DNA from: Rubritalea squalenifaciens DSM 18772
GTDB taxonomy: Bacteria; Verrucomicrobiota; Verrucomicrobiia; Verrucomicrobiales; Akkermansiaceae
Reading direction: 5' to 3'
DNA: 64,000 nt
NCBI RefSeq assembly: GCF_900141815.1
Contig: NZ_FQYR01000005.1
Location: 372,001 to 436,000 of the forward strand
Part shown: positions 1-8,489 of the stretch, one piece after another
How positions within the stretch are numbered: position 1 is the stretch's first letter
Layout of the letters: each line of letters begins with the position of its first letter
The notes under the pieces: generated by a model
Databases searched by the model: none
What the model was told of the DNA's origin: nothing
Seen by the model: only the letters and a program-made list of their open reading frames with translations
Made by a program: the position numbers and the translations under genes

Positions 1-2
1 AT

Positions 3-2834
3 GGAGCGACCATCTTTCTGGTCAATGGTGATATCACCATCAATAAGAACCTGACGATCGATGCCAGTAACCTGACGAATGGTTTGATTGTCGTGCAGGG
101 GAATGACCAGTTTGCCATCAGTGGTGCGAACACCGTAAATATTGAGGGCCTGTCGTTCACTGGAGCTTCGAATACAGCCAGTGGTGGCGCATTCATCATT
201 AGTGGTGGAGCGATTGTCACCTTCACTGATTGCCGTCTGAGCAATCACACGACTACCGTCAATGGAGGTGCTATCTACAATTCATCCTCAACTCTGGTCA
301 TGAACAACTGCGAATTGAGCTGCAATGAAGCGCAGGGCGGCAGAGGCGGTGCTATCTATAGTGCTGATGGAGGAGCTGTCACTACATTGAATCAGACAGT
401 TCTTAGGGGAAACTCTGCGAACAATGTGGGTGGAGCGATCCACTCAGGCGGAAACTCCACGATCACACTTACAGAATGCATGTTTTTGGATAACGAGTCC
501 GGTTTTGGTGGGGCGATTAGTCAAAACGTCGGGAGCCTGACCATTGAGCAAAGTTGTTTTGCATACAATAAGGCCAACACCGCAGGGGGAGCCTTATATC
601 TTTTTGGAAGCTTCACGTCCGCAGTGAAAAATACTTGTCTGGTTGGCAATCGTGCCGCTGGTGGAGGCGGGGCCATTGTCTTGGATGATGAGGCGTCGAT
701 GAATATTGAAAGCTCAACAGTTGTTAGGAATAAGACTGGAGGGAATGGCGGTGGCATCTTCGTGAATATGAACTGTACACTCAATACTTCTAACAGTGTT
801 TTTGCTGATAATGAAGCTGATGGGAGTACTGATCTTCATAAGAACAGCGGAACAATCAACCGCAGTGAAGTGAACTTTGTTGGTTCAAACCTCGGTGTAG
901 AAACTGAATTTCCTGATGGAGCCCCCAATGGCAATGGTGACTTAGTTGGTACTGAGTTTTCTTCGCTAGATCCGGAGCTGTCGCCACTGGGCTATTATGG
1001 TGGGTCTACGATGAGTGTTCATCCACTAGCCGGAAGCCCGCTCCTACAAGCTGGAGGTTCCACGTCATTGGTTAATGATCAACGTGGATATGCACGAGTG
1101 ACGAATACTTTGTTAGATCTAGGGGCTGTGGAAGGTGGTCCTGTGCTGGTCGTGAGTACCAGTGATGATGAGAACGATGGTGGACTGGGAATTGGCGCCG
1201 GCAACTCTTTGCGGGAATGTATCAATGCGGTCAGTACGCCTGGAACGAGAATCGTTTTCAGTGCTGGCGTCAATGGAAGTACAATCCAGCTCACCAATGG
1301 GCTCATAAGTACGCAGGATCTTGAGATTGTGATTGATGCCTCTGCCATGTCCAATGGCATCACGATCGATGGAGATAACAACAGCCGGATCTTCACCGCC
1401 TCCCAAGTCAGTGCGGATACTACCCTGGCCTTAATCTCGCTGGAGCTGACTCAAGCGAATGCGGGAGCGGTTTCTTGCGGTGGTGGAGCGAAGTTTACAG
1501 CTGCTGACAGTACCTTTGGTAGCAATACTAACTTAACAGGTTCAGGTGGGGCGCTCAGCTTTACCTCGGGGAGTTCCGCGGTGATTGACTCATGTGTCTT
1601 TGACCAAAATACCTGTTCGCTTATAGGAGGTGGAGCTATTTACGCGAATTATGCGGACCTGCTGATCCTGGAATCCACCTTCAGTGGGAATACGGCTTCG
1701 ATCACGGGAGAGGCACGAGGAGGAGCCATTTATTCTCTGGTCGCTCCCTTTTATCTGGAGGGATGTCTCTTTTCTAACAATACAGCAACAGGGACCAGTG
1801 GGAGCTATGGCGGTGCGGTCTACTACTCCAATGTTCTGAGCTACATTCCGCAAAAGACGTCATTAGTGAGCAGTACCTTTACTGGGAATTCTGCCGCTGC
1901 CGGAAGTGGAGGTGCCATCGCAATCAGAGAGACAATCGGTGAACTTGTCTGCAGGCATTTGACGGTAGTTAGCAACAATGCTGATGCTGGTGCGGGTCTC
2001 TACGTGGAGAAGAAAGGAACTGCTCTGGATAAGCTAAGTTTTGATCACTGTATTATCGGAGCCAATGTAGCCCCTTTGTTCTCAGATATCCAATATGTTG
2101 ATGGAGGGGGCTCGGCACTGATTGATACGTCTGCACCCAATTTGGTAGGTGACAATACGACCGCAGAAAGCTTGTTCCCAGCGGGTCCTTTGGTGGGAAC
2201 CATGATTTCCAAAGTAGATCCGCTCATGGGTAGCCTCGGAAATCATGGTGGAGCCACGCAAACCATTTATTTGGCCGCCGGATCGCCTGCGATTGATGCA
2301 GGAAACGAATCTGATGATACCCCGGAACATGACCAGAGAGGCTATGAACGTGTGGTCGGTAGTGCACCGGATCTGGGAGCTTACGAGAACGGACACCGGA
2401 CAGGGTACACACTCTGGTCGCTGGAAACTATTCCTGTAGGAGAGGATGATGCCTTTAGCGGTAATGCAGAAGACGATACGAATGCAAATGGTGTAGAGTA
2501 TGCCACTGGGCTATCTCCAACAGCAGTAGAGTCAGGTTCAGTACTCTCCGCCGAGCTGATTCCGGATGGTGGGGGCGGTTACAAAATGAAACTGACCTTT
2601 GCGTACGAACCAGATGTTACTGATATCAAGTACGTCATTGAGCGTAACGACTCCGACCTGATGAGCTTTACCTCACGCTACAGCCTGGATATGGACACTG
2701 GTCTAGAAGTCATTCCAGGCGGTGCAGATGTCACGGCGACTGTGGATTCCGAAGCCAAGACGATCACGGTCATTGATGGGGATCTCAGTTCCGACAAATA
2801 CTTCTGGGAGCTTAAGATCGAGCAGCTTCCTTGA
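3..2834 (+). CDS. Beta-helix surface protein with choice-of-anchor domains, 5' end missing
   Basis: The frame is open to the first base of the window, so the start lies upstream and the TTG at 84 is not a true start. The protein is a long run of short Gly/Ala/Ser/Asn-rich strands with recurring GGAI, NNxA and FxxN elements, as in right-handed beta-helix (polymorphic outer membrane protein-like) repeats. Two blocks of AGSP...DQRGY...DLGA type, near 1030-1130 and 2270-2390, look like choice-of-anchor Q modules. A NSLREC segment near 1203 resembles the CSLREA motif at the start of a second helix. The last 150 residues form a separate beta-rich tail. It is probably exported and surface-attached, with adhesion or glycan binding as a guess. 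No enzyme motif is visible. Confidence 0.8.
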   Translation, partial: GATIFLVNGDITINKNLTIDASNLTNGLIVVQGNDQFAISGANTVNIEGLSFTGASNTASGGAFIISGGAIVTFTDCRLSNHTTTVNGGAIYNSSSTLVMNNCELSCNEAQGGRGGAIYSADGGAVTTLNQTVLRGNSANNVGGAIHSGGNSTITLTECMFLDNESGFGGAISQNVGSLTIEQSCFAYNKANTAGGALYLFGSFTSAVKNTCLVGNRAAGGGGAIVLDDEASMNIESSTVVRNKTGGNGGGIFVNMNCTLNTSNSVFADNEADGSTDLHKNSGTINRSEVNFVGSNLGVETEFPDGAPNGNGDLVGTEFSSLDPELSPLGYYGGSTMSVHPLAGSPLLQAGGSTSLVNDQRGYARVTNTLLDLGAVEGGPVLVVSTSDDENDGGLGIGAGNSLRECINAVSTPGTRIVFSAGVNGSTIQLTNGLISTQDLEIVIDASAMSNGITIDGDNNSRIFTASQVSADTTLALISLELTQANAGAVSCGGGAKFTAADSTFGSNTNLTGSGGALSFTSGSSAVIDSCVFDQNTCSLIGGGAIYANYADLLILESTFSGNTASITGEARGGAIYSLVAPFYLEGCLFSNNTATGTSGSYGGAVYYSNVLSYIPQKTSLVSSTFTGNSAAAGSGGAIAIRETIGELVCRHLTVVSNNADAGAGLYVEKKGTALDKLSFDHCIIGANVAPLFSDIQYVDGGGSALIDTSAPNLVGDNTTAESLFPAGPLVGTMISKVDPLMGSLGNHGGATQTIYLAAGSPAIDAGNESDDTPEHDQRGYERVVGSAPDLGAYENGHRTGYTLWSLETIPVGEDDAFSGNAEDDTNANGVEYATGLSPTAVESGSVLSAELIPDGGGGYKMKLTFAYEPDVTDIKYVIERNDSDLMSFTSRYSLDMDTGLEVIPGGADVTATVDSEAKTITVIDGDLSSDKYFWELKIEQLP

Positions 2835-2845
2835 TGCTTAGTAGC

Positions 2846-2880
2846 AAAAAATCCCTCAGCAAGAATCATGCTGAGGGATA
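2846..2880 (-). terminator. Rho-independent terminator of the first EF-hand gene
   Basis: A perfect 11-bp inverted repeat (2851-2861 with 2869-2879) is followed on the minus strand by a run of six T. It lies 28 bases past the stop of the minus-strand EF-hand gene. The stem may also stop plus-strand transcripts of the beta-helix gene, though that side lacks a clean T run. Confidence 0.8.
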
Positions 2881-2907
2881 GATTTATCTGAGGAAATGTG
2901 AGAAGAA

Positions 2908-3204
2908 TTACTGCTTATCGTTCTTCGTTTTCTTCCCGCCGTGTTTCGGCTTTGAAGGAAGGTCGCCGGCCTGTTTGGCGGCCTTCTTCTCTTCCTTGCT
3001 TAACTTGCCATCGCCGTCAGCATCGTGTTTTTTGATGCAGGCTTGCATGGCAGCCTTGAACTCTTTCTTACAAACCTTGCCGTCACCATTGGTATCGAAC
3101 TTGCACTTGTCTGGTTTGGTGTCCTTTTCGTTTTGGTCACCATCGGCAAAAGCCGGTACTGCGAGGATTGCTACAAGAGCAATGACTTTTGTTGCTGTTT
3201 TCAT
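2908..3204 (-). CDS. Small secreted EF-hand calcium-binding protein (98 aa)
   Basis: Residues 1-20 form a signal peptide ending in PAFA. Two canonical EF-hand loops follow at about 37-48 (DTNGDGKVCKKE) and 61-72 (DADGDGKLSKEE), with Asp/Asn at 1, 3 and 5, Gly at 6 and Glu at 12. Three Cys residues sit in and around the hands. The C-terminus is Lys-rich. It probably binds calcium in the periplasm or outside the cell; its partner is unknown. A second EF-hand gene lies directly upstream on the same strand, each with its own terminator, so the pair looks like an old tandem duplication rather than one operon. Confidence 0.85.
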   Translation of the reverse strand: MKTATKVIALVAILAVPAFADGDQNEKDTKPDKCKFDTNGDGKVCKKEFKAAMQACIKKHDADGDGKLSKEEKKAAKQAGDLPSKPKHGGKKTKNDKQ

Positions 3205-3241
3205 TTTGGTCTAGGATTTTGAAGACCTGGTATAGGTCCCC

Positions 3242-3288
3242 AAAAAATAGGGAAATTCCCGAGAAAGAATGGCGTTTCTCGGGAATTT
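3242..3288 (-). terminator. Rho-independent terminator of the second EF-hand gene
   Basis: A 14-bp perfect inverted repeat (3253-3266 with 3275-3288) is followed on the minus strand by CCC, TA and a T6 run. It sits between the two EF-hand genes and separates their transcripts. Confidence 0.8.
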
Positions 3289-3350
3289 ATTACACTCGGG
3301 TTTGAAAGCTCATCGTCTGGCAGGCGAATTACTCTCTCATCGAGTTAATA

Positions 3351-3827
3351 TTAGAGATCTTTTGGTTTGTCTCCACCGCGTGGCTTATCGCCTCCACGTC
3401 TTTTTCTGTCGTGGTCGCGATGACGGTCGCGGCGCATGAATGGTGCGTGCTCACCGCGTTCACGGAGTGTGGTGCGAGCTGTTTTAGCTTCCTCATCGCT
3501 GAGCTTTCCGTCGCCATCAGCGTCGAACTCGGTAAGGACCTTTTGGCGCCACGCTTTCATGGCGGCCTCACGCTCTTCTTTGCTGAGTTTACCGTCTTTG
3601 TCGGTATCGTACTTCTCAAGCATGGCTTTGTGCCTTTCTTCACGCTCGGCCTTGAGGGCATTGCGCTCTTCTTCGTTGAGTTTTCCGTCACCATCTTTGT
3701 CGAACTTTTTGAGGATGGCTTCAGGGATATCTCTGTGCTTGCGCTCTTTTTTCTTTCCGTCTTCAGCGTTGGAAAGCATTGGCAGGCAGGCAGCTGCGGC
3801 TGTGATAAGCAGTATAGATTTTTTCAT
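3351..3827 (-). CDS. Secreted EF-hand protein with three calcium loops (158 aa)
   Basis: The signal peptide (about residues 1-21, MKKSILLITAAAA core) is followed by a Lys/Arg/Glu-rich helical protein with three EF-hand loops near 43-54, 74-85 and 102-113, each of D-x-D-x-DG-x-L-x-x-E type. The last 30 residues are highly basic (Arg, His, Lys, Gly repeats). The export signal and loops are seen directly; calcium binding follows from the EF-hand family; a role in envelope calcium buffering or signalling is only a guess. It shares loop spacing and sequence with the 98-residue neighbour. Confidence 0.85.
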   Translation of the reverse strand: MKKSILLITAAAACLPMLSNAEDGKKKERKHRDIPEAILKKFDKDGDGKLNEEERNALKAEREERHKAMLEKYDTDKDGKLSKEEREAAMKAWRQKVLTEFDADGDGKLSDEEAKTARTTLRERGEHAPFMRRDRHRDHDRKRRGGDKPRGGDKPKDL

Positions 3828-4019
3828 ATTGTTGGTTGGTTGTTTCTCCGGGTGGAGTACTTATAAAACCCCGCAAGATTCTGCCAGTTGCGGGATGCTG
3901 CAAAAAAAGTGCATTATTTCGCTGAACATGAAGATTGGATGAAGGCTCTTACTGAGAGTAAATCAGGAGGAATCCAATTTCTTCTTTGATATCCTCATAG
4001 TCAGTGGCTAGCTAGGGGC

Positions 4020-5840
4020 ATGGCTGATGACATCATCGGAATTGACCTGGGTACGACAAACTCTGCCGTGGGTGTAGTAGAGAGCGGATTTCCTATTTTG
4101 CTGGCAGGAGAGGATGGTTCACGCATCGTACCCAGCGCAGTTTGGGTAGGACAAGATGGTGATGTCGAGGTGGGTAAATCTGCTCTACATAGGCGTGGCG
4201 CTGGCGCTCAGGTGGCGACAAGCATCAAGCGCTTCATGGGGAGAAGGTATGCAGAGGTGGCAGATGAAGACTTCTGTGTACCATTTAAGGAGCAACAAGA
4301 CGGTGTGCCCGCTTTTGAGCTCAATGGTGGTGACTATACAGCTGTGCAAATCAGTGCAGAGATCTTGAAGCATCTCAAGCAGGTAGCTGAAACGCAATTG
4401 GAGAGAAGCGTCAGCAAGGCGGTGATTACCGTGCCTGCCTACTTCAATGATGCACAGCGGAATGCTACCAAGCAAGCCGGTGAATTAGCTGGGCTTGAGG
4501 TGATGCGAATCGTCAGTGAGCCAACTGCTGCAGCCTTAGCCTATGGCTTGGACAAATTGGGTGAGAAAAGCCGTGTAGCAGTTTATGACCTGGGAGGTGG
4601 CACCTTTGATATCTCTGTGCTCGAGTTGCATGAAGGTGTGTTTCAAGTCCTGGCTACTGCAGGTGATACCCGTCTTGGTGGGGATGATATTGATGAAGCT
4701 CTGGCTCAGTGGTGCTGGAGTCAGTTAGATACGGGTGAAAGTTTTGATAATCTCGCTAATCAAGAGAGACAGCGATTGTTAGATGAAGCGAAGCTTGTGA
4801 AAGAAAAGCTTACTGAGGCTGACAGGGTGGGACTCAGCATTCCATTTTTCAGGGAAAACTTTCATGTGAATTTGGAGATTACCAGGGACACACTGGAGCG
4901 AGTGATGAGACCTGTAATCGCAAAGACAGAGGGGCTATGTAGGAGAGTACTTGCCGACGCGGGCATTAAAGATGTTGAGGGAGATCTGAATGCTGTCGTT
5001 CTGGTTGGTGGTTCTACGCGTATTCCTGCTGTGAGAGATTTAGTGGGACGTGTTTTCAGGCGAGAGCCAGATTCAAGTCAGCATCCAGACGAGGCGGTGG
5101 CGATCGGTGCAGTGATTCAGGGGGGAGTCATGAGCGGAGCTCTGAGAGACATGGTTCTCTTGGATGTGACGCCACTCAGCCTGGGAATCGAAACCTTCGG
5201 TGGGCTGATGAATGTCCTGATACCGCGAAATACAACCATCCCGTGTAAGGCTGGTGAGATGTTTACCAATGCCATAGCCAATCAAGAGATGATGCGTGTC
5301 CGCGTGCTTCAAGGCGAGCGTGAGATGGCTCGGGATAACTGGGAACTTGGTAGTGTTGATGTGTCCTTTGATCCTGCTCCCAAAGGTCAAGCGCGCGTTG
5401 GTGTGCAGTTTTCCATCGATGAAAACGGAATCCTTGAGGTACTTGCTAGGGACGTGAGTACCGGCAAAGATACCGTCCTCGAGATCAATAGTGCTGCCGT
5501 CGATGTGGATGACTCAGACGTGGAAAAGATGGTCAGTGAGAGTGTGGATTATGCCTTTGAGGATATGGCAGAGCGTATTTTTACCGAAGCCAGACTGAAG
5601 GCCGAGGAACTATTGCCCGCCGTAGAAATGGGGCTGGCACAAGTACAGGATGTCATGGAACCAGCCGAACTGGAAGAAATCCGTTCAGCTGAAGCTGCCG
5701 TGAGAGCTGCGCTAGAAGGGGGGGAGCCGAATCCTCTAAAGGCTGCGGTGCAGCGCCTGGACAAGGCGACAGAGCACATGGCGGCCGTCTTGGTGGAGAA
5801 AGCCATGGAGGAAGCGCTGATGCGCAAACTCGGCGAATAA
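4020..5840 (+). CDS. Hsp70-family chaperone (DnaK-like, 606 aa)
   Basis: All Hsp70 nucleotide-binding landmarks are present: phosphate-1 loop [11 protein letters not shown] (residues 7-17), phosphate-2 loop [11 protein letters not shown] (189-199) and the adenosine motif [14 protein letters not shown] (about 328-341). A recognisable substrate-binding beta domain and a shortened helical lid follow. At 606 residues it is shorter than a typical DnaK (about 630-640) and lacks the Gly/Met-rich linker and acidic tail. No grpE or dnaJ is adjacent. I therefore call it an Hsp70 paralogue rather than the main DnaK, though that cannot be settled without the rest of the genome. Upstream in-frame sequence has a stop at 3987-3989, so the ATG at 4020 is the only plausible start. 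It lacks a well-spaced ribosome binding site. Confidence 0.88.
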   Translation: MADDIIGIDLGTTNSAVGVVESGFPILLAGEDGSRIVPSAVWVGQDGDVEVGKSALHRRGAGAQVATSIKRFMGRRYAEVADEDFCVPFKEQQDGVPAFELNGGDYTAVQISAEILKHLKQVAETQLERSVSKAVITVPAYFNDAQRNATKQAGELAGLEVMRIVSEPTAAALAYGLDKLGEKSRVAVYDLGGGTFDISVLELHEGVFQVLATAGDTRLGGDDIDEALAQWCWSQLDTGESFDNLANQERQRLLDEAKLVKEKLTEADRVGLSIPFFRENFHVNLEITRDTLERVMRPVIAKTEGLCRRVLADAGIKDVEGDLNAVVLVGGSTRIPAVRDLVGRVFRREPDSSQHPDEAVAIGAVIQGGVMSGALRDMVLLDVTPLSLGIETFGGLMNVLIPRNTTIPCKAGEMFTNAIANQEMMRVRVLQGEREMARDNWELGSVDVSFDPAPKGQARVGVQFSIDENGILEVLARDVSTGKDTVLEINSAAVDVDDSDVEKMVSESVDYAFEDMAERIFTEARLKAEELLPAVEMGLAQVQDVMEPAELEEIRSAEAAVRAALEGGEPNPLKAAVQRLDKATEHMAAVLVEKAMEEALMRKLGE

Positions 5841-5852
5841 AAAGGGAAAAGC

Positions 5853-5880
5853 TCCCTAGCCCAAGGCTAGGAAGTTTTTC
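5853..5880 (+). terminator. Terminator between the convergent Hsp70 and hisH genes
   Basis: The 7-bp inverted repeat CCTAGCC/GGCTAGG (5855-5861 with 5865-5871) is followed by GAAG and a T5 run on the plus strand. The stem includes the hisH stop codon, so the same hairpin may serve both convergent genes. Confidence 0.6.
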
Positions 5881-6473
5881 AGAAGTTGAAGGCCTGCGTG
5901 CTGGGACTTCTCAGGGTGGAACTGGGTCGCGATCAGTTTGCCGCGGGCCACTGCTCCATCAAAAATCTGGGAGCCGTATTCTGTTGTACAGGCGATCCAT
6001 TCCTTTTCTTCTGCCTTGGGAAAGTAGGAATGCACGTAATAAAAGTAGGGAAGCTGATCGAGGCCGTTCCACATCGGGTGATCCGGATGAGTGGGTTTGA
6101 CAGCGTTCCAGCCCATGTGAGGAATCTTAAGTCCAGGCTCCTGCTCAAAGCGTACGTTCTGGCCTTTAAAGATACCTAATCCAGGGGTCTCTGGAGATTC
6201 ATCACTACCTTCAAAGAGGAGCTGATAGCCCACACAGATGCCAAGAAAGGGCTTGTCCGCAGTGATCCAGTCCTTGATAGATCCGGTCATACCTGAGGCT
6301 TCAAGCTTGCGCGCGCAGTCACCAAACTCTCCTTGTCCGGGAAGCACCAGATGGGTGATATCTGTTAGTTCCTCTGGACTGGTGATGAGAACGGCGTCTG
6401 CCTCAAGCGCATGAAAGGCATTGAGTACGCTCTGGAGATTGCCTGCTCCGTAATCGATGATACCGATTTTCAT
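5856..6473 (-). CDS. hisH: Imidazole glycerol phosphate synthase glutaminase subunit HisH
   Basis: Class I glutamine amidotransferase of histidine synthesis. It releases ammonia from glutamine for HisF, which makes imidazole glycerol phosphate and AICAR. The N-terminus IGIIDYGAGNLQSV is typical. The nucleophile Cys80 lies in FLGICVGYQLL and the His186/Glu188 pair in ATQFHPEKSQ. The length of 205 residues is normal. It lies 15 bases downstream of hisB on the same strand, so the two are probably co-transcribed; hisA and hisF are not in the window. Confidence 0.96.
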   Translation of the reverse strand: MKIGIIDYGAGNLQSVLNAFHALEADAVLITSPEELTDITHLVLPGQGEFGDCARKLEASGMTGSIKDWITADKPFLGICVGYQLLFEGSDESPETPGLGIFKGQNVRFEQEPGLKIPHMGWNAVKPTHPDHPMWNGLDQLPYFYYVHSYFPKAEEKEWIACTTEYGSQIFDGAVARGKLIATQFHPEKSQHAGLQLLKNFLALG

Positions 6474-6488
6474 GTCAGCTCTGGGAGG

Positions 6489-7073
6489 CTAGAGAACTTC
6501 TTTGGTGGACGGGATGCCTGTCACGCGAGGGTCGTTTTCAGCCGCGTCACGCAGTGAGCGAGCCAATCCTTTGAACAGAGACTCAGCGATATGGTGTCCA
6601 TCACGGCCATAGAGAACCTCGGCGTGAATATTGGCACGCAGGTTACAGGACACTGCACGGAAGAATTCCTCTACTAGAGAGAAGGGGAAGTTTTGTGCGT
6701 CTGGTGTGTTCTCAGGGAAACGAAATTCCAGATGTGGGCGGTTGGAGAGATCGATCACGACTCGGCTCAGGGTTTCGTCCATTGGCAAGTAGGCATGGCC
6801 ATAACGGCGGATACCTTTTTTGTCTCCAAGGGCAGCCTTGATGCACTCACCAAGTACGATGCCTGTGTCTTCTACCGTGTGGTGGAAATCCACCTCGACG
6901 TCTCCATCCACATAAACATCCAAATCAATCAGACTGTGGCGAGAGAAGAGAGTAAGCATGTGATCGAAGAAAGGAATACCAGTTTCGATCTTAGATTCTC
7001 CTGTGCCATCTAGATTAAGGCTGAGCTTAATCTTGGTCTCTGCTGTGTCTCGCTGTTGGGATGCTTTGCGCAT
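6489..7073 (-). CDS. hisB: Imidazoleglycerol-phosphate dehydratase HisB (monofunctional)
   Basis: Dehydrates imidazole glycerol phosphate to imidazole acetol phosphate in histidine synthesis. The manganese-binding His motifs are in place: DHMLTLFSRHSL near residue 38, FHHTVEDTGIVLG near 64 and DGHHIAESLFK near 160. At 194 residues it is the monofunctional form without the histidinol-phosphatase domain of enteric HisB. It is the first gene of a hisB-hisH pair. A 9-bp hairpin lies just upstream of its start. Confidence 0.96.
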   Translation of the reverse strand: MRKASQQRDTAETKIKLSLNLDGTGESKIETGIPFFDHMLTLFSRHSLIDLDVYVDGDVEVDFHHTVEDTGIVLGECIKAALGDKKGIRRYGHAYLPMDETLSRVVIDLSNRPHLEFRFPENTPDAQNFPFSLVEEFFRAVSCNLRANIHAEVLYGRDGHHIAESLFKGLARSLRDAAENDPRVTGIPSTKEVL

Positions 7074-7087
7074 GATGTGTTGTTTTT

Positions 7088-7111
7088 ACCAGCCGGTTGA
7101 TTCCGGCTGGT
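7088..7111 (-). promoter_or_regulatory. Hairpin in the hisB leader
   Basis: A perfect 9-bp stem, ACCAGCCGG with CCGGCTGGT (7088-7096 with 7103-7111), lies between the stop of the upstream 402-residue gene and the hisB start. On the minus strand it is followed by A-rich sequence, not a T run, so it is a poor terminator for the upstream gene. It may be a leader or mRNA-stability hairpin. No His-rich leader peptide is visible. Confidence 0.35.
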
Positions 7112-7138
7112 GGTTAGTGGTGAGCGAGAAAGGAGAGA

Positions 7139-8347
7139 CTATTTCTTGTCTTTGCCTTTCCCTTCTTTTTTGCCGCCCTTTTCAGCAGCCTTGGCTGCTT
7201 CCTCGGCGGCTTTGCGTGCTTCCTCCTCGGCTTTACGAGCCTCTTCTTCAGCTTCACGCCTTTTCTCCTCTTCGAGCTGCCTCATGGTTTCTTCGGCAGA
7301 TTTGAGCTTCTCGACGAGGATGAGCTGGTAATCCTTCGGAGGACGAGCTCTTTTAAAGTCCTTAAAGCTGTCCTTGGCAAGCTCGAGTTCGTTCTTATCC
7401 AAGTGAGTCATGACAGCATGGAATGCGGCACCTGCGTCCTTTGTCTCTTCACTGCGAAGTTCGGAAATGCGGCCGATCTCCCGGACGAGGACTCTACGCG
7501 CGGATTCCATTTCTTTCTTGTGATAGCGGTTCACAGGAATCCAGCGTGTCTCGCTGGCCTTGGCCTCGGCCATGGCTTTTTGGTACTTGTCCTCCTCTGC
7601 GGCAAACATGCGCTCAGTACGAAGTCGATCACTATGATCCATGCGCTCGAGAGCGATGTCGCGCTGTTTGACTGCATCGTCAGCATTACTGATCATTTGC
7701 TCGAGCTGAGCCTTGTAGGCTGGAAGCATGGAGGCGGCGAGGTCTAGTGCTTTCTCGAAAGCTTTGGTGTGCCTGTATTGCTTTTCCAGGGTCTCGAACT
7801 CTCTCATCGCTGAGCTGAAAGCTCGGGACTTGGCGAGGCGGTTCATTTGCTCGTACTTGATGCTGGCATCAATGTTATAGAGATCCATCTGCCTCTCAGC
7901 GGGGCTGATGATTTTACCATTCATTTTGATGCCGCCTTCAGCGATGGCTTTCATTTCAGTCTCCAGCTCCGCTTTAATTTCTTGGGCTTTTGGCAGAAGC
8001 TTTGACTTAGGGTATTTCTCGATGAAAGGGTTGACGATGTTATCTAGCACTCGCTGATAATCGTCTGCTTCGACCAGATCTGGGGTCGGGGTCAGCTTCT
8101 TAAGCTCTTCAAAATCTTGGATAGAAGGGTCGGACTGGATGATATCACTGATATCGCTTTTCTTGACGGTCCTTTCGTCTCTGATGCCCTTGACGACTTC
8201 GACACTGAGTACGTATGAGTCACTTTTCTCAGAAATGATATCTGCTTCAAGTTTGGTGCCGTCTTTAAGGACGAACACATCAGCATGCATCGAGCTGATC
8301 AGAGAGGTGCTGGCAAGGACAGCAAGTGTGGTGATGGATTTTTTCAT
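7139..8347 (-). CDS. Secreted coiled-coil protein of unknown function (402 aa)
   Basis: I do not recognise a named family. Residues 1-22 are a signal peptide. A small beta domain follows (VFVLKDGTKLEADIISE), like the start of many verrucomicrobial exported proteins, then a PTPDL element near residue 87. From about 110 the protein is almost wholly helical. The last 60 residues are a Glu/Ala/Lys/Arg heptad-like run (EEEARKAEEEARKAAEEAAK) ending in a Lys/Gly tail. It is probably periplasmic, perhaps structural or peptidoglycan/LPS-contacting. It lies 66 bases upstream of hisB on the same strand, but a shared job is not suggested. Confidence 0.75.
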   Translation of the reverse strand: MKKSITTLAVLASTSLISSMHADVFVLKDGTKLEADIISEKSDSYVLSVEVVKGIRDERTVKKSDISDIIQSDPSIQDFEELKKLTPTPDLVEADDYQRVLDNIVNPFIEKYPKSKLLPKAQEIKAELETEMKAIAEGGIKMNGKIISPAERQMDLYNIDASIKYEQMNRLAKSRAFSSAMREFETLEKQYRHTKAFEKALDLAASMLPAYKAQLEQMISNADDAVKQRDIALERMDHSDRLRTERMFAAEEDKYQKAMAEAKASETRWIPVNRYHKKEMESARRVLVREIGRISELRSEETKDAGAAFHAVMTHLDKNELELAKDSFKDFKRARPPKDYQLILVEKLKSAEETMRQLEEEKRREAEEEARKAEEEARKAAEEAAKAAEKGGKKEGKGKDKK

Positions 8348-8424
8348 GCTAGGTTTTACTTTGTTGATGAAAGTAAGGGTTTATCATCAAAGAGCAACAT
8401 TCCTAAGCAGGTGTGTAAAGCTAA

Positions 8425-8456
8425 TACTGGCCAGCAGTTCAAGCTGCTGGCCAGTA
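8425..8456 (-). terminator. Terminator hairpin downstream of the M16 peptidase gene
   Basis: A perfect 13-bp inverted repeat, TACTGGCCAGCAG with CTGCTGGCCAGTA (8425-8437 with 8444-8456) and a 6-base loop, lies 33 bases past the M16 stop on the minus strand. The following sequence is only moderately T-rich, so termination efficiency is uncertain. Confidence 0.6.
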
Positions 8457-8489
8457 ATTAGTTAGGGGTGAATTTTGGTGGAGGCTATA

